64,000 bases of DNA, from the NCBI GenBank assembly GCA_030770535.1, contig JASVEC010000001.1, positions 682,001 through 746,000 on the forward strand, given 5' to 3'. Of the stretch, positions 9,303 to 19,007 are shown one piece after another. Within the stretch, counting starts at the first letter, position 1. Each line of letters opens with the position of its first letter. The position numbers and the translations under genes were made by a program. The notes beneath the pieces were generated by a model, which was not told where the DNA came from, made no database searches, and worked only from the letters and a program-made list of their open reading frames with translations. Source of the DNA: Batkoa obscura. Its lineage: Eukaryota; Entomophthoromycota; Entomophthoromycetes; Entomophthorales; Batkoaceae.

Positions 9303-10584
9303 TTATCTTAAATCACCTGTCAATTCATTAAATCCTTTAATTATGTCAAGGTCTCTTATAGTACTGACATTATTCCTTTTGTAAAAGTCATTACAATGAT
9401 ATTTGTGCAAACGTTCTTGTAAGTTTAATTTAGGCTCAATTAATATATCGCTTTCAACATTAGAAGGAGTATCTAAAGTATCAAAGATTGTTGATTGAGT
9501 TAAATCATATCGCCCGCCTTTTCCTTTTGAACAAGGATAAAAATAGTTTTGAATAATTTCAACATCGGCTAAAATAAAATAAAAAGTTAGCTAAATTTAA
9601 ACAATATCCAAATGTTTTTACATTCAATATAATTTATTCCAACCAACCAATTAAAATAGCCATTATCCCATAAATAATTTGAATATGGGAAGTTTGAGCA
9701 TGTGACGGTGATTACTAATGTCATTTTCTTTTCATTTTGTTGTATGTTTAGTAAGGTTAGCTGATAATCTACTGGTCTTTTAAAATTAAATCGCTTTGGT
9801 AGTTTTCCCAATAAATAATTCAACACAAAATCAATATTAAAAGAAAGAATATTCTTTTGAATCTGAACGTTCCTATTTATCCTAAAATTAGACGTTCTCT
9901 CTGTTGAGTATATAAATAATTCATCACTAAGTTGCTTAATTTCGTTTAGGCCTATTAATATTATTTGATATTTTGTTTGATATAAAAGTACCCCTTCCAT
10001 ACTGAATATTCCTTCTTTTACATCAAAACTACTTGGGATGTTCATTTCGTTTAGTTCTACTTGTTTCCATAGCTGAAAATCATATTTACTGGTCAAAACG
10101 AAAAGTTTCCTAATGGTTTTTGATTCCATTGTTATGAACATTTGTTTGTTATTTTTTAAAATTGATAATGAAATGTCAAGTAGTGGTAAACCTTCTGTTA
10201 ATTTGATCTCGTTAATTTTTTCAACTTGACTGAGCACTGAAAACTTAAATACCCTTAGAACATTCTCAAACAATGGCTCTGTACTACTATTATTTTCCAT
10301 CGAAATACTTTGATATGTAACTAAAATATAAAAATAATTAACATGAGAAAATGAGCTTATTTACCTAGATAATCTCCATCCAACGTAAACCCAAGGATAG
10401 ACCCTTTTTTCAATTCTTCATCTTTATCAAGAATGTCATCAATTTTAATTTTCCTACTTATTGGTGATATTCTAGAATTTGATAATATTTTGCTGTCTAT
10501 CGGGCTACTCAGTTGAATCTTCCTGTTTAATAAATACTTTGAAAGTTGAAAACGCTTTCTTCTTGGTTTGGAGTTGTTCATCAT
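9303..10584 (-). CDS. Three-exon protein, possibly a DCAF15-like CUL4 substrate receptor
   Basis: Exons 10365-10584, 9622-10320 and 9303-9568 join through 44-nt and 53-nt GT-AG introns with matching phases, giving 394 residues. The N-terminus is basic (KPRRKRFQLSKYLLNRK). The first junction produces GSILGFTLDGDYLVTYQS, which looks like the first WD-type strand of DCAF15/DET1 proteins (compare 'LGFSKCGRYVLSY'). Mid-protein, EGVLLYQTKYQIILIG resembles the 'LHTKYQVVYPFP' segment of DCAF15. The rest is beta-strand-like with no further motif I recognise, and the C-terminal exon is polar (KGKGGRYDLTQST). If the assignment is right, it would deliver substrates to the DDB1-CUL4 ubiquitin ligase. The assignment is tentative; the gene structure is firmer than the function. 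The 5' ATG pair at 10584/10581 offers two starts one codon apart. Confidence 0.5.
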
Positions 10585-11212
10585 AATTTGTTTTATTACA
10601 TGTATTTTATTGAAATTGAACCAAAAGATAAGCTTAAATTTTTATTAAATTAATGTAATATTTTTATAGGCTTTGGGGATATGTTCTTTGATTGGTTAAT
10701 CTAAGGTTAATGAGATTTTATGATAAAACGCGTGTTTTAGGTAATTATTGCCCAAATAAATCCTCCAATAGAAAAATCAAAACGCGATTTTGAAAATTTG
10801 CTAAATTACAAGCTATGGTCACTGTTAAAAAAACCATAGGTTTATTCGAATTGCTACCTTCGAATGCTGGGATGCAGGTTACTTACAATTCAGTTTAAAA
10901 TAAATGTTCAACAACGAGTACTTTTACAAGAATAAAATCCCTTAGTCTATTAGTGCTAATCAAACGCATTTTATAGCCGTTTTAATGATTAGGAATTATG
11001 TATTGGAATTTTTGATGGTCATTAGTAAAGTTTACAAATTAACAAAACCAAATTATTTATTTTTCAATACTTTACTTATATATGAAATAGCTTAGCCAGT
11101 ATTTTTAGAACAGTAGAGATTAATAAAAGTGTTGATAGCTGTCGTTTTTAAATTAATTTAATGTAATCGACAAGTATAACAATAAACTTTTTATTCTAAA
11201 TATACAAAACTA
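10585..11212. other. Spacer, no gene seen
   Basis: 628 bp of AT-rich sequence between two minus-strand genes. It contains the promoter of the 9303-10584 gene on its left and the 3' region of the MFS gene on its right. No repeat copy or convincing frame was found. Confidence 0.4.
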
Positions 11213-12601
11213 TTAAATTCTTGAGTCCCAAGTTCTAATTCTTTCTCCCCAGATGGTTAATATTATTAATATAGCTATACCAATTAACTGTAAAAATCCA
11301 AACAATGAAAAGGTCCATCCATAATTTAAGCTTGATAGCATTATTGAGTTAACAGATGCTATAATACCAGCAGAAATTGTTCTTAAGCAGTTGTTACATG
11401 CAGTTATACTTGCTGAGTATTTTGGGAACAAGTCGATTAGATAAGTAGAAGTTCCAGAAAATACACAAGTCATACCAAATCCTACCAATAGTTGACTAAA
11501 TAAGGTGGCGCCAAGTGGTAACTCAAACTCTAAAAACCAACCTAGCATAAATAAACCTACAGTGATACTAATTGCCCCAATAAACGATCCGTGAAGTCTA
11601 ATCTCTGGTGGTGCGGGTTTATTAGTGATCCTACTATATCTATTAATTAAGTAGTCTGATAGTTTACCACCAAAGGTAGAGCCGATTAAATTCCCAATTC
11701 CAAGTGGGATATAAGCTAATCCAACTTGAGATGAATTCAAGTGATAAACGGCTGTCAAGGATTTTATTTGAGAGGAAGAAATACTATAGTATGAAGCAAA
11801 AATAATACTAGCGTATAAAACTGTTAAAGCAACAGTCACATGTTTTAAATAAATTAAAGGCATAAGTGGATTGAATATAGGCCCTTTACGATATATTTTA
11901 AAAGGACTTAAAGTTATCCCAAAGGTAAATTTTTGTTTTCTTTCTTTTGGCAATGTTTCAGGCAAAAAGAACGTTACAAAGATAAAAATGATGCCTGCCA
12001 AACCAGTTAATATCCAAAATATGTAACGCCATCCTAAGTATTGGTTAACAAACCCACCTATTATAGGACCTATTACTGGCCCAATAAGAGGCCCTACTAA
12101 AAATAATCCTGTAGCAGATCCTCGTTCACTTCTTGGGAAAATATCACTAATTGTTCCAATTCCTATTACTACAGTGGAAGATGATCCTAATCCTTGCAGT
12201 GCCCTCATCACAATTAGAAAATTAATATTAGGCGCTAAAGCACAACCTACGCTTGACGCAATAAAGATAGCTGTCGAAGCTATATATACACCCTTTCTAC
12301 CATACATATCAGCTAATCCTCCCCACATTAAGGGGGCTATTCCCATAATAAATAAAAAACTTGATACGGTTATATCAACTAGCTCCTCTGTTGTTTTTAA
12401 TTCTTGTCTAATATTCAAAAGAGCTGGAAAATAAATAGCCGAACATATGGGGGATGACATTCCAGCAATAGCAACTAATAGCAGAATAAGATACCGTTGA
12501 AATTTAGTGAAGTCATTACTAATTTTCGGTTCTTGACTATTTTGGTTTTCTAACCCTTCTTCTATATTAGCAGCATTAACTTCTTTTGATTCTATTTCCA
12601 T
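11213..12601 (-). CDS. MFS drug:H+ antiporter, DHA1 (QDR-like) family
   Basis: Intronless 462-residue membrane protein with about 12 predicted helices. After a polar 35-residue cytosolic N-terminus, helix 1 carries GMSSPICSAIYFPAL, a DHA1 hallmark. Motif A follows between helices 2 and 3 (GGLADMYGRKG). The helix 4 Arg-containing motif is RALQGLGSSS, and the helix 5 antiporter motif C is LVGPLIGPVIGPIIGG, then GWRYIFWIL. These place it among the fungal DHA1 exporters related to Qdr1-3, which expel drugs, polyamines or weak acids at the plasma membrane using the proton gradient. The second half is also intact (GSFIGAISITVGLFMLGW, then LLVGFGMTCVFSGT). The central loop is short. A TGACGTAA-type site sits about 160 bp upstream. 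The substrate cannot be told from sequence. Confidence 0.9.
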   Translation of the reverse strand: MEIESKEVNAANIEEGLENQNSQEPKISNDFTKFQRYLILLLVAIAGMSSPICSAIYFPALLNIRQELKTTEELVDITVSSFLFIMGIAPLMWGGLADMYGRKGVYIASTAIFIASSVGCALAPNINFLIVMRALQGLGSSSTVVIGIGTISDIFPRSERGSATGLFLVGPLIGPVIGPIIGGFVNQYLGWRYIFWILTGLAGIIFIFVTFFLPETLPKERKQKFTFGITLSPFKIYRKGPIFNPLMPLIYLKHVTVALTVLYASIIFASYYSISSSQIKSLTAVYHLNSSQVGLAYIPLGIGNLIGSTFGGKLSDYLINRYSRITNKPAPPEIRLHGSFIGAISITVGLFMLGWFLEFELPLGATLFSQLLVGFGMTCVFSGTSTYLIDLFPKYSASITACNNCLRTISAGIIASVNSIMLSSLNYGWTFSLFGFLQLIGIAILIILTIWGERIRTWDSRI

Positions 12602-12763
12602 GTTTTCAGATATTTTTTAATATTAATCAAGATACATGTTATGTGTTTATATACTTTTTTTTCATTCAAGTTTTTATGAATTCATAAATTACCTTAAAAT
12701 TAATTACCATATTTATTTTTTCTGATTGACATTATCAATCTAAAAGGAAGGAATAGTTAATGA

Positions 12764-12772
12764 TTACGTCAT
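12764..12772 (-). promoter_or_regulatory. Candidate CRE/ATF-type bZIP site upstream of the MFS gene
   Basis: The minus strand reads ATGACGTAA, a match to the TGACGTAA site of fungal Atf1/Sko1-type bZIP factors, about 163 bp before the MFS start codon. A single 8-bp match can arise by chance, though G/C-containing motifs are rare in this AT-rich spacer. Confidence 0.3.
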
Positions 12773-13224
12773 AAATTCAAGAACTTTAAGATTTTCGCAG
12801 AAAGGCTATTTTTCCCCGAGTGCTAAAATCTTTTTTACCCGGAGTGGATAAATTCAAACAACAAAAAATCCAAAGGCTTCTTTTGATATAAATAGCTAGA
12901 CTTTAATTAAAGTATTTTTAATACAATTTAATCTTAAAAATTCAGGCTTCTTATTATTATAAATAAAACGTTAAGCTTGAGAATATCGATTCATCCTGAT
13001 TCTTCAATATCCTAATTCATTGAGAAATAAAATAAACCATGTTTGATAGTACCAGTTATCCTACATATAATTATGTTACAAGCTTGAACCCCAAGGCTAA
13101 TTTCATCTAGATACCAAATGGGTACTATCTGTATCTATTGTTTTTCTTATCTGGCTATTTCTGTTTCTCTCCAAAAAAAAGCTAATCAATATATGATAAA
13201 TAATTAAGTGTGTTTTAATGTAGC

Positions 13225-13330
13225 ATATGGGGGGGGGTTTTTTGGTTTCATCACTTTTTCCATTTTCTAAGCGCTATTTAAGTGGAAAAATTGTTATTGA
13301 AATTCTTAAACAAAAAATACATCCCCATAT
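13225..13330 (+). repeat. Palindromic MITE-like element, copy 2
   Basis: 106 bp, same orientation as copy 1. It has a run of nine G near its left end (ATATGGGGGGGGG) and a right end CATCCCCATAT. The core is TAAGCGCTATTTAAGTGG. Confidence 0.85.
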
Positions 13331-13894
13331 GTTTTTGGCTTGTATAAACTAAGAATATTAATTTTAAACGCTTATTAGAATTAAGCTATAGGTTTTTTAA
13401 AATAATTTGAGCTTAGTAGCAATATTTGAAACTAGTAAACTGCTATTAATAAAGGTTATTCAACTTTCTCCTTTTAGTATTTCAATTTTCAATTGTAAAA
13501 GTATTGTACTAACCGCTTGGGCCATAATAAAAAGGGTATTAAGCCCTGTCAAATCGGCCTAAATATTTCATATACAATTTTTAGCTAATAAATGCCTGTA
13601 GGGGTTCAAACTTTTTGAAGATAGCGCTATAAGTATGATGTTTAAATGTGGACTGCGAACAAAATTCTTAATGTATTTTATGAATTACACAAGATGTATT
13701 TTAAAGGAATTGTGTAATAATGAGAAAATACCATTAGTTATTTTCTAGAAGAATAGCCAGATTATTTGATAGATTACGATATATGAAGCATTATGTGACA
13801 AATCAATATAAATATATTTTATATAAAAATTACATTTAAGCAAAAAAGTGTCAATGCAAGCCCTCACCATGATTTAAATATAAATAGTTGACAA

Positions 13895-13918
13895 GGGCTA
13901 GGGTTAAGGTTAGGGTTA
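13895..13918 (+). repeat. Short interstitial telomere-like repeat
   Basis: Reads GGGCTAGGGTTAAGGTTAGGG then TTA: about three to four imperfect TTAGGG units. TTAGGG is the commonest fungal telomere repeat. Its G content stands out from the surroundings. Confidence 0.5.
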
Positions 13919-14144
13919 TGCGTTAAAAATTATCAAAAATGCGCACAAAATACAATTGCAATTTAGAATTGTTTTTGTAGACTATAATCTAAACTAGTAA
14001 TGTCAGTAATAAATAGTATTAGGGATTCATCATCCTAAAATAATACTTTGTTGACCTTAAAGATTATAGTGTCTTTAAATCTTATCTAAAGATCGCGCCT
14101 TTTAAGTAATTTAAAATATCACTGAAAGTAAAATTTAAAGCATC

Positions 14145-14249
14145 ATATGAGAATGTATTTTTGTGTTTAAGAATTTCACTAACAATTTTTCCACTTAAAT
14201 AGCGCCCAGAAAATGGAAAAAGTGATGAAACCAAAAAACATCCCTATAT
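14145..14249 (-). repeat. Palindromic MITE-like element, copy 3
   Basis: 105 bp in reverse orientation (begins ATATGAGAATGTATTTTTG, ends AAACATCCCTATAT). The core AGCGCT has changed to AGCGCC. Confidence 0.8.
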
Positions 14250-14903
14250 TACTTTAAAAATATTAAGTTAAAGTTTATAACAATATTAATTAATAGTTCA
14301 TAAGTCATGTTATTTTAAGCTTTATCAAAATAAGTAGAAATACAACATTTAGCATATATCAGTATTATTAATCCATATTTTATACCCTGTTGATTTAATT
14401 TTTATATTTATCTAGCAAAGATAAATTAATTAAAGTTTATGAGCATGTTTTAAAGGCAGCAATTTAATGAATTTGAAATATAAAAAGTGGAATTTGCGAA
14501 AGTAAGTGCTGTTTAAATTTACTATAAAAGCAAAATAAGTGCAATTTGTCTTATTTGGAAGTTCGAAATTTTCGCAGATAATAGTGCCTTAGAGTGGAAA
14601 AGAAATACCTAAATCTTAAATAATTTTGATATTTATACCATTAAAGATCTTTATAGTAAGATATTCATTTGCTCTTTTTTGTAAACCATTTATAACATTT
14701 AAATCATTTGTATTTTTGATAGCAGTTTAATTTAGATGTTTATATTTCAAGATATTTTCATGTCAATAAATATTCTTGCTTGCTTTATTATTCAACAAGC
14801 ACTTTAGAAAAGTTATAAAATGCTTCCACCTTTTGAATACGAATTTTAACAATATTTGTTTCAATATTATAAATCATAAATTTTATTATTATTTTAAGTT
14901 AAA

Positions 14904-17900
14904 TTATTCTTGTTTAGGATCAACAAATACAGAAGAAAGGGCAGGATGGTTATCGTGATCCCCAATTGTACCAGATTTAGTTCTACGTGTATTGCTCGAT
15001 TCTTGTGCTATTTCCCTAAGTTTTTGAGCTGTAGCTTCACCAGTTTGGGCTACTAAAGAAGCAAAAGAACCATCTTCTCTATCAAGTAGTTTAATTGGTT
15101 CATCAAACTCCATTACTTTACCACCATCCATAACTAACACTTTATCGGAATCAATGATTGTGTTAAGACGATGAGCAATAGTAAGCACAGTTAAATCAGC
15201 AAAGTTCTCGCGGATAGCATTTTGAATTAAAAGATCAGTAGCCATATCAATAGCAGCTGTGGCTTCATCTAATACTAAAATCTTAGATTTAGAAAGTACT
15301 GCACGTGCAATACAGAATAATTGACGTTGTCCTAATGAGAAATTCTTTCCATTTTCTATAACTTCAGAATCAAGTTGGTTGGGCATTTGACGAATTTTAC
15401 CAGAAAGATGAACTGAATCTAAAGCTTTCCAAATTTCAAGATCGGTACTTGTATTGAATGGATCTAAATTAGAACGAATAGACCCGACAAATAGAACTGG
15501 CTCTTGTGGAATGATAGCTACTTTTGTACGAAGATCTCTTAAACCAATTTTGGAGATATCAACACCATCAATAAGGATTTGTCCTTCAGCAGCTTCGACA
15601 ATACGAAGTAATGAAATAAGTAAAGTGGACTTACCTGAACCAGTACGTCCTACAATACCAATCTTTTCACGTTCACGAATAGTAAAAGTTACATTCTTGA
15701 GAACATTGACACCAAATTTGTGATATCTAAGTACTACATTCTTGAACTCAATTACTCCATTTTCTGGCCAGCTTGCACGTGGTTTTGTTTCAGCTATTTC
15801 ATGTGGTGCTTCAGCTGGAATATCTCTACCATAATATACAAGTTGTCCTACACTACCCATTTGAGATTGTACATCACCTACCATACGAATAGTCCATTGT
15901 AAGAACACTAACATCTGTAAAGCATTTGAAAGAGCTAAACCTGCATTAGAAGCAGCTTGGGCTGGGTTGCTAGTATCTGAAAACATAATAAGGAATAATG
16001 CAGTAAAAAATACAATGAATGAGGACAATACATCAAGATAGAAGGCGACCCATGTTTTCATAGTTTGGAGGGCATATAGATTTTTATGATTATCATCTAA
16101 AAGTGTAATATTGATTGAATCAAATCTGTTTTGGGCATGATAAGCACGAATAGAAAATAAACCTTCAAGGGTAGCAGTTAAATGTGCATAAATTGGAGGT
16201 TTTGTTACTGCTTCTAATTGTTTAAGTTTTGTTTCAGCTGGAGTGGTGAAATATACTAAACTAAATCCAATGATTACAAGAATAATAGTAGCAACAGCAT
16301 TGGGCCAGTATACAACAGCAGCTACTAATACCAAAGCACCGGCAGCTAATGGAGCATATTGTAAAGATTGCATAAGAGCATCTGGCATTGTGTCATCTAC
16401 ATGGAATTGATGCTTAGAGAAAGCAGAAAGAATACGACCAAGAGGAGTAGTATCAAAGAACCCCATTGGAGCCATCATTACTGAAGCAAACATATCATCA
16501 TGGAGAACGTGTGCTTTCTTAGCAGCTTCATAAGCAAATGCTAAACCACGAGTCAACACGCCAGTAGTAAAAACTATTGTGAAAGCAGCATAAGATGCCA
16601 AATAGATGGTATCAAGACTGAGTTTTGAATCAAAGTTAAGACGATTTGGAATCCAGAAGTTGAGCCAGAAATCAGAGAATAAACGTACACAATGAACCAA
16701 GAAGAAGTATGCGAAAATACTAACAGTAATGATTACACCAGAGCCAGCAGTAAGATAAAGTACAACATCCTGTATACCCATCTTTGAAGCAGAAAGATCT
16801 TCAGTTACTAAAGCTCCTTTCTTAGCATCTTCTTCCTCTTTAGATTTAGGAGCAGCAGGAGTATCTCTCTTTCCTTCAATTAAAGAATGTATAGTAAGCT
16901 CGTTACGTTGGATGGTTGCAGCAACATCATGACCTTGGATTTGACCTTGAAGAACAGATAATTGGTTTTTTTCAATAAATGAAGAGATAGTAGCTTCATT
17001 AATATCGTGATTATCAGAACGAGCTGCCAATAGAGATCTATCTTGAACTGAAAGTTGATTTAAAACGGCGTTATCAACAGGTTTTTCGCTAGAAAAATCA
17101 ACATGTTCGATTTCAATTTCATCACTTTCTTCTCCAGATGCAACATGTGAATTAATCAAGTTCTTAAATTCTTCATCACCTGCTATCAACTCATCATAAG
17201 TACCAATTTTGTTGATTTTACCATCCTTCATTCCAATGATACGGTCCACTTGAGGTAAGTATTGGAGTGCATGAGTGACAAAAATAACTGTTTTCTCAGA
17301 AAGCTTTCCTTTAATACATTGCTCAAAAATATGTCTACCAACATTTTGATCTACTGCACTAAGAGGATCATCTAAAAGAATAATATCACCGAAGTTATAA
17401 ACAGCACGTGCTAAGGACACACGCTGTTTTTGGCCACCTGAAAGGTTGGATCCACGCTCTGCAATTTCAGTTTGATCACCAGCAATCAATAAAGTCAAAT
17501 CTCTTTCTAAAGCACAAACTTTAATTGTTTCATCATAATGAGCCTTGTCAAACTCTTTCCCAAAGGTTATATTTTCACGAAGTATCATATTAAGTAACCA
17601 AGCTTCTTGAGGAACATAACTAACACTTCCATAAACTTTTAAACGTTCACCACCTACTTGTCTCATTTGACCAAGGATAGCTGCAATTAAACTCGATTTA
17701 CCTGAACCAACATCACCAATAACGGCAATAAGCTCACCGTGTTTTATATCCAATTTAAGATCTTGTAAGAATGGTGAGTGGTCATCATTTTCTTCCCATG
17801 AGAAAGAAGATTCGTTCATTTTAATAGCAAGTTCTGGATGATCTGACTTTTGGTTAAGGTCATAACCTTCAATTTCAAGTTGAGTGAAAAATTCATTTAA

Positions 17901-19007
17901 ACGCTTAATTGATAAAATTGAGCCAGAGTAACTCTTTACGGCCATAGGCAGCATAAGGAAAGGATAACGTAAGGTATTGAAGACAGAAAGAATAGTAAAG
18001 GCAATCGATGCAGATGGTTTTCCCTTGGTATAGGTTAATGTGACTAATGATAAAAGGGCAACAATAACAGGGACGGCAAACACAACAGCAAAGTTAATAG
18101 CCTTGATTTGCATTGTACGCTTAATAAGGTTGATTTCTTTTTTACGGATTTCATTAATTCTCTCAGAAAATGGCTGTTCCCAGGCATAGAATTTAATCAA
18201 TTTAATTGCAGTCAAGATTTCTGACATAAGATGAACTCTATGGGTAGTAATAGCAGTATTTTGAACTTGGAGATCGGAAGTTTTCTTACCGAGATAGTAT
18301 TGTAAAGGAAGAAGGATGATAACAATACCAAGAGCTGGAAAAGCAGCAACTCCTATTAAACCAAAGGAAATACCAAGAATCAAAACAGCTTCAACTAAAG
18401 CAGACCAAAGGAAATGTAGATTAGTTACAGCCTCAGTGATACGCGAAACATCAGTAGAAAGTACGTTGATAACCTCACCAGCACCACCTTTAACTCTAAA
18501 TAACATAAGTGATTTTCTGTAAACTAAAACGGTAAGAGCTGATTTAATTTGGATCCCAATACGAGAACATTGACCATAAAGTTGATGGATAGCAATTGAA
18601 CTAAATAATGAAGAAAGGAACAGAGCAAGAGCAAACAAATAACCAGCGGTATTACTCCAATGAAAGTTGACTTTATCAAAGTATTGGAGCGAAACTTGAA
18701 GGAAATAGTAAGCACCTAACCATGTGAAAAGAGCCCAAACCAATTTCCAGATACCAACCAAAATATAAGCTTTACCATAAACCTTATAAAGAGATCTTAA
18801 AATAGATGGTGGGTTAGCAGTGTTTTTTTGCTCTTCTTGCCAGGCTGCTTCTAAATTATCACCATTAATACCTGCCCTTTCACTTTTAGCTAAAAGAATT
18901 TGAATTTGTTTAAGATCAGTACGAAGAAGGGCACTGACTAAAGGAAATACCCAGAAGTAAAACCAATCAGACAAGAAAAATAACCCTTTTAACTCAAAAG
19001 GCTTCAT
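14904..19007 (-). CDS. ABC transporter, ABCC/MRP type, full length without TMD0
   Basis: Intronless 1367-residue protein with layout TMD1-NBD1-TMD2-NBD2. Residues 1-100 are a short cytosolic lead and first helix rather than the extra five-helix TMD0 of the longest MRPs. TMD1 spans about 95-365. NBD1 has Walker A GDVGSGKS (431-438), signature LSGGQ (522-526) and Walker B IILLDDPLSAVD. A charged linker of about 100 residues follows, with several Asp/Glu and Ser stretches. TMD2 then starts near GVIITVSIFAYFFLVH. NBD2 has Walker A GRTGSGKS, signature FSLGQRQ and Walker B ILVLDEATAAID with the H-loop TIAHRLNT. NBD1 keeps DD where the catalytic Glu normally sits, the usual ABCC asymmetry. Likely a vacuolar or plasma-membrane exporter of glutathione conjugates or drugs. 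Base composition is clearly less AT-rich than its surroundings, consistent with high expression. Confidence 0.95.
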   Translation of the reverse strand: MKPFELKGLFFLSDWFYFWVFPLVSALLRTDLKQIQILLAKSERAGINGDNLEAAWQEEQKNTANPPSILRSLYKVYGKAYILVGIWKLVWALFTWLGAYYFLQVSLQYFDKVNFHWSNTAGYLFALALFLSSLFSSIAIHQLYGQCSRIGIQIKSALTVLVYRKSLMLFRVKGGAGEVINVLSTDVSRITEAVTNLHFLWSALVEAVLILGISFGLIGVAAFPALGIVIILLPLQYYLGKKTSDLQVQNTAITTHRVHLMSEILTAIKLIKFYAWEQPFSERINEIRKKEINLIKRTMQIKAINFAVVFAVPVIVALLSLVTLTYTKGKPSASIAFTILSVFNTLRYPFLMLPMAVKSYSGSILSIKRLNEFFTQLEIEGYDLNQKSDHPELAIKMNESSFSWEENDDHSPFLQDLKLDIKHGELIAVIGDVGSGKSSLIAAILGQMRQVGGERLKVYGSVSYVPQEAWLLNMILRENITFGKEFDKAHYDETIKVCALERDLTLLIAGDQTEIAERGSNLSGGQKQRVSLARAVYNFGDIILLDDPLSAVDQNVGRHIFEQCIKGKLSEKTVIFVTHALQYLPQVDRIIGMKDGKINKIGTYDELIAGDEEFKNLINSHVASGEESDEIEIEHVDFSSEKPVDNAVLNQLSVQDRSLLAARSDNHDINEATISSFIEKNQLSVLQGQIQGHDVAATIQRNELTIHSLIEGKRDTPAAPKSKEEEDAKKGALVTEDLSASKMGIQDVVLYLTAGSGVIITVSIFAYFFLVHCVRLFSDFWLNFWIPNRLNFDSKLSLDTIYLASYAAFTIVFTTGVLTRGLAFAYEAAKKAHVLHDDMFASVMMAPMGFFDTTPLGRILSAFSKHQFHVDDTMPDALMQSLQYAPLAAGALVLVAAVVYWPNAVATIILVIIGFSLVYFTTPAETKLKQLEAVTKPPIYAHLTATLEGLFSIRAYHAQNRFDSINITLLDDNHKNLYALQTMKTWVAFYLDVLSSFIVFFTALFLIMFSDTSNPAQAASNAGLALSNALQMLVFLQWTIRMVGDVQSQMGSVGQLVYYGRDIPAEAPHEIAETKPRASWPENGVIEFKNVVLRYHKFGVNVLKNVTFTIREREKIGIVGRTGSGKSTLLISLLRIVEAAEGQILIDGVDISKIGLRDLRTKVAIIPQEPVLFVGSIRSNLDPFNTSTDLEIWKALDSVHLSGKIRQMPNQLDSEVIENGKNFSLGQRQLFCIARAVLSKSKILVLDEATAAIDMATDLLIQNAIRENFADLTVLTIAHRLNTIIDSDKVLVMDGGKVMEFDEPIKLLDREDGSFASLVAQTGEATAQKLREIAQESSNTRRTKSGTIGDHDNHPALSSVFVDPKQE

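Larger units (their letters stand above)
12602..14903. other. 2.3-kb intergenic region with two MITE copies and a telomere-like patch
   Basis: No coding frame that I trust. It holds palindromic repeat copies at 13225-13330 and 14145-14249 and a short telomere-like run at 13895-13918, all listed separately. Confidence 0.6.
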
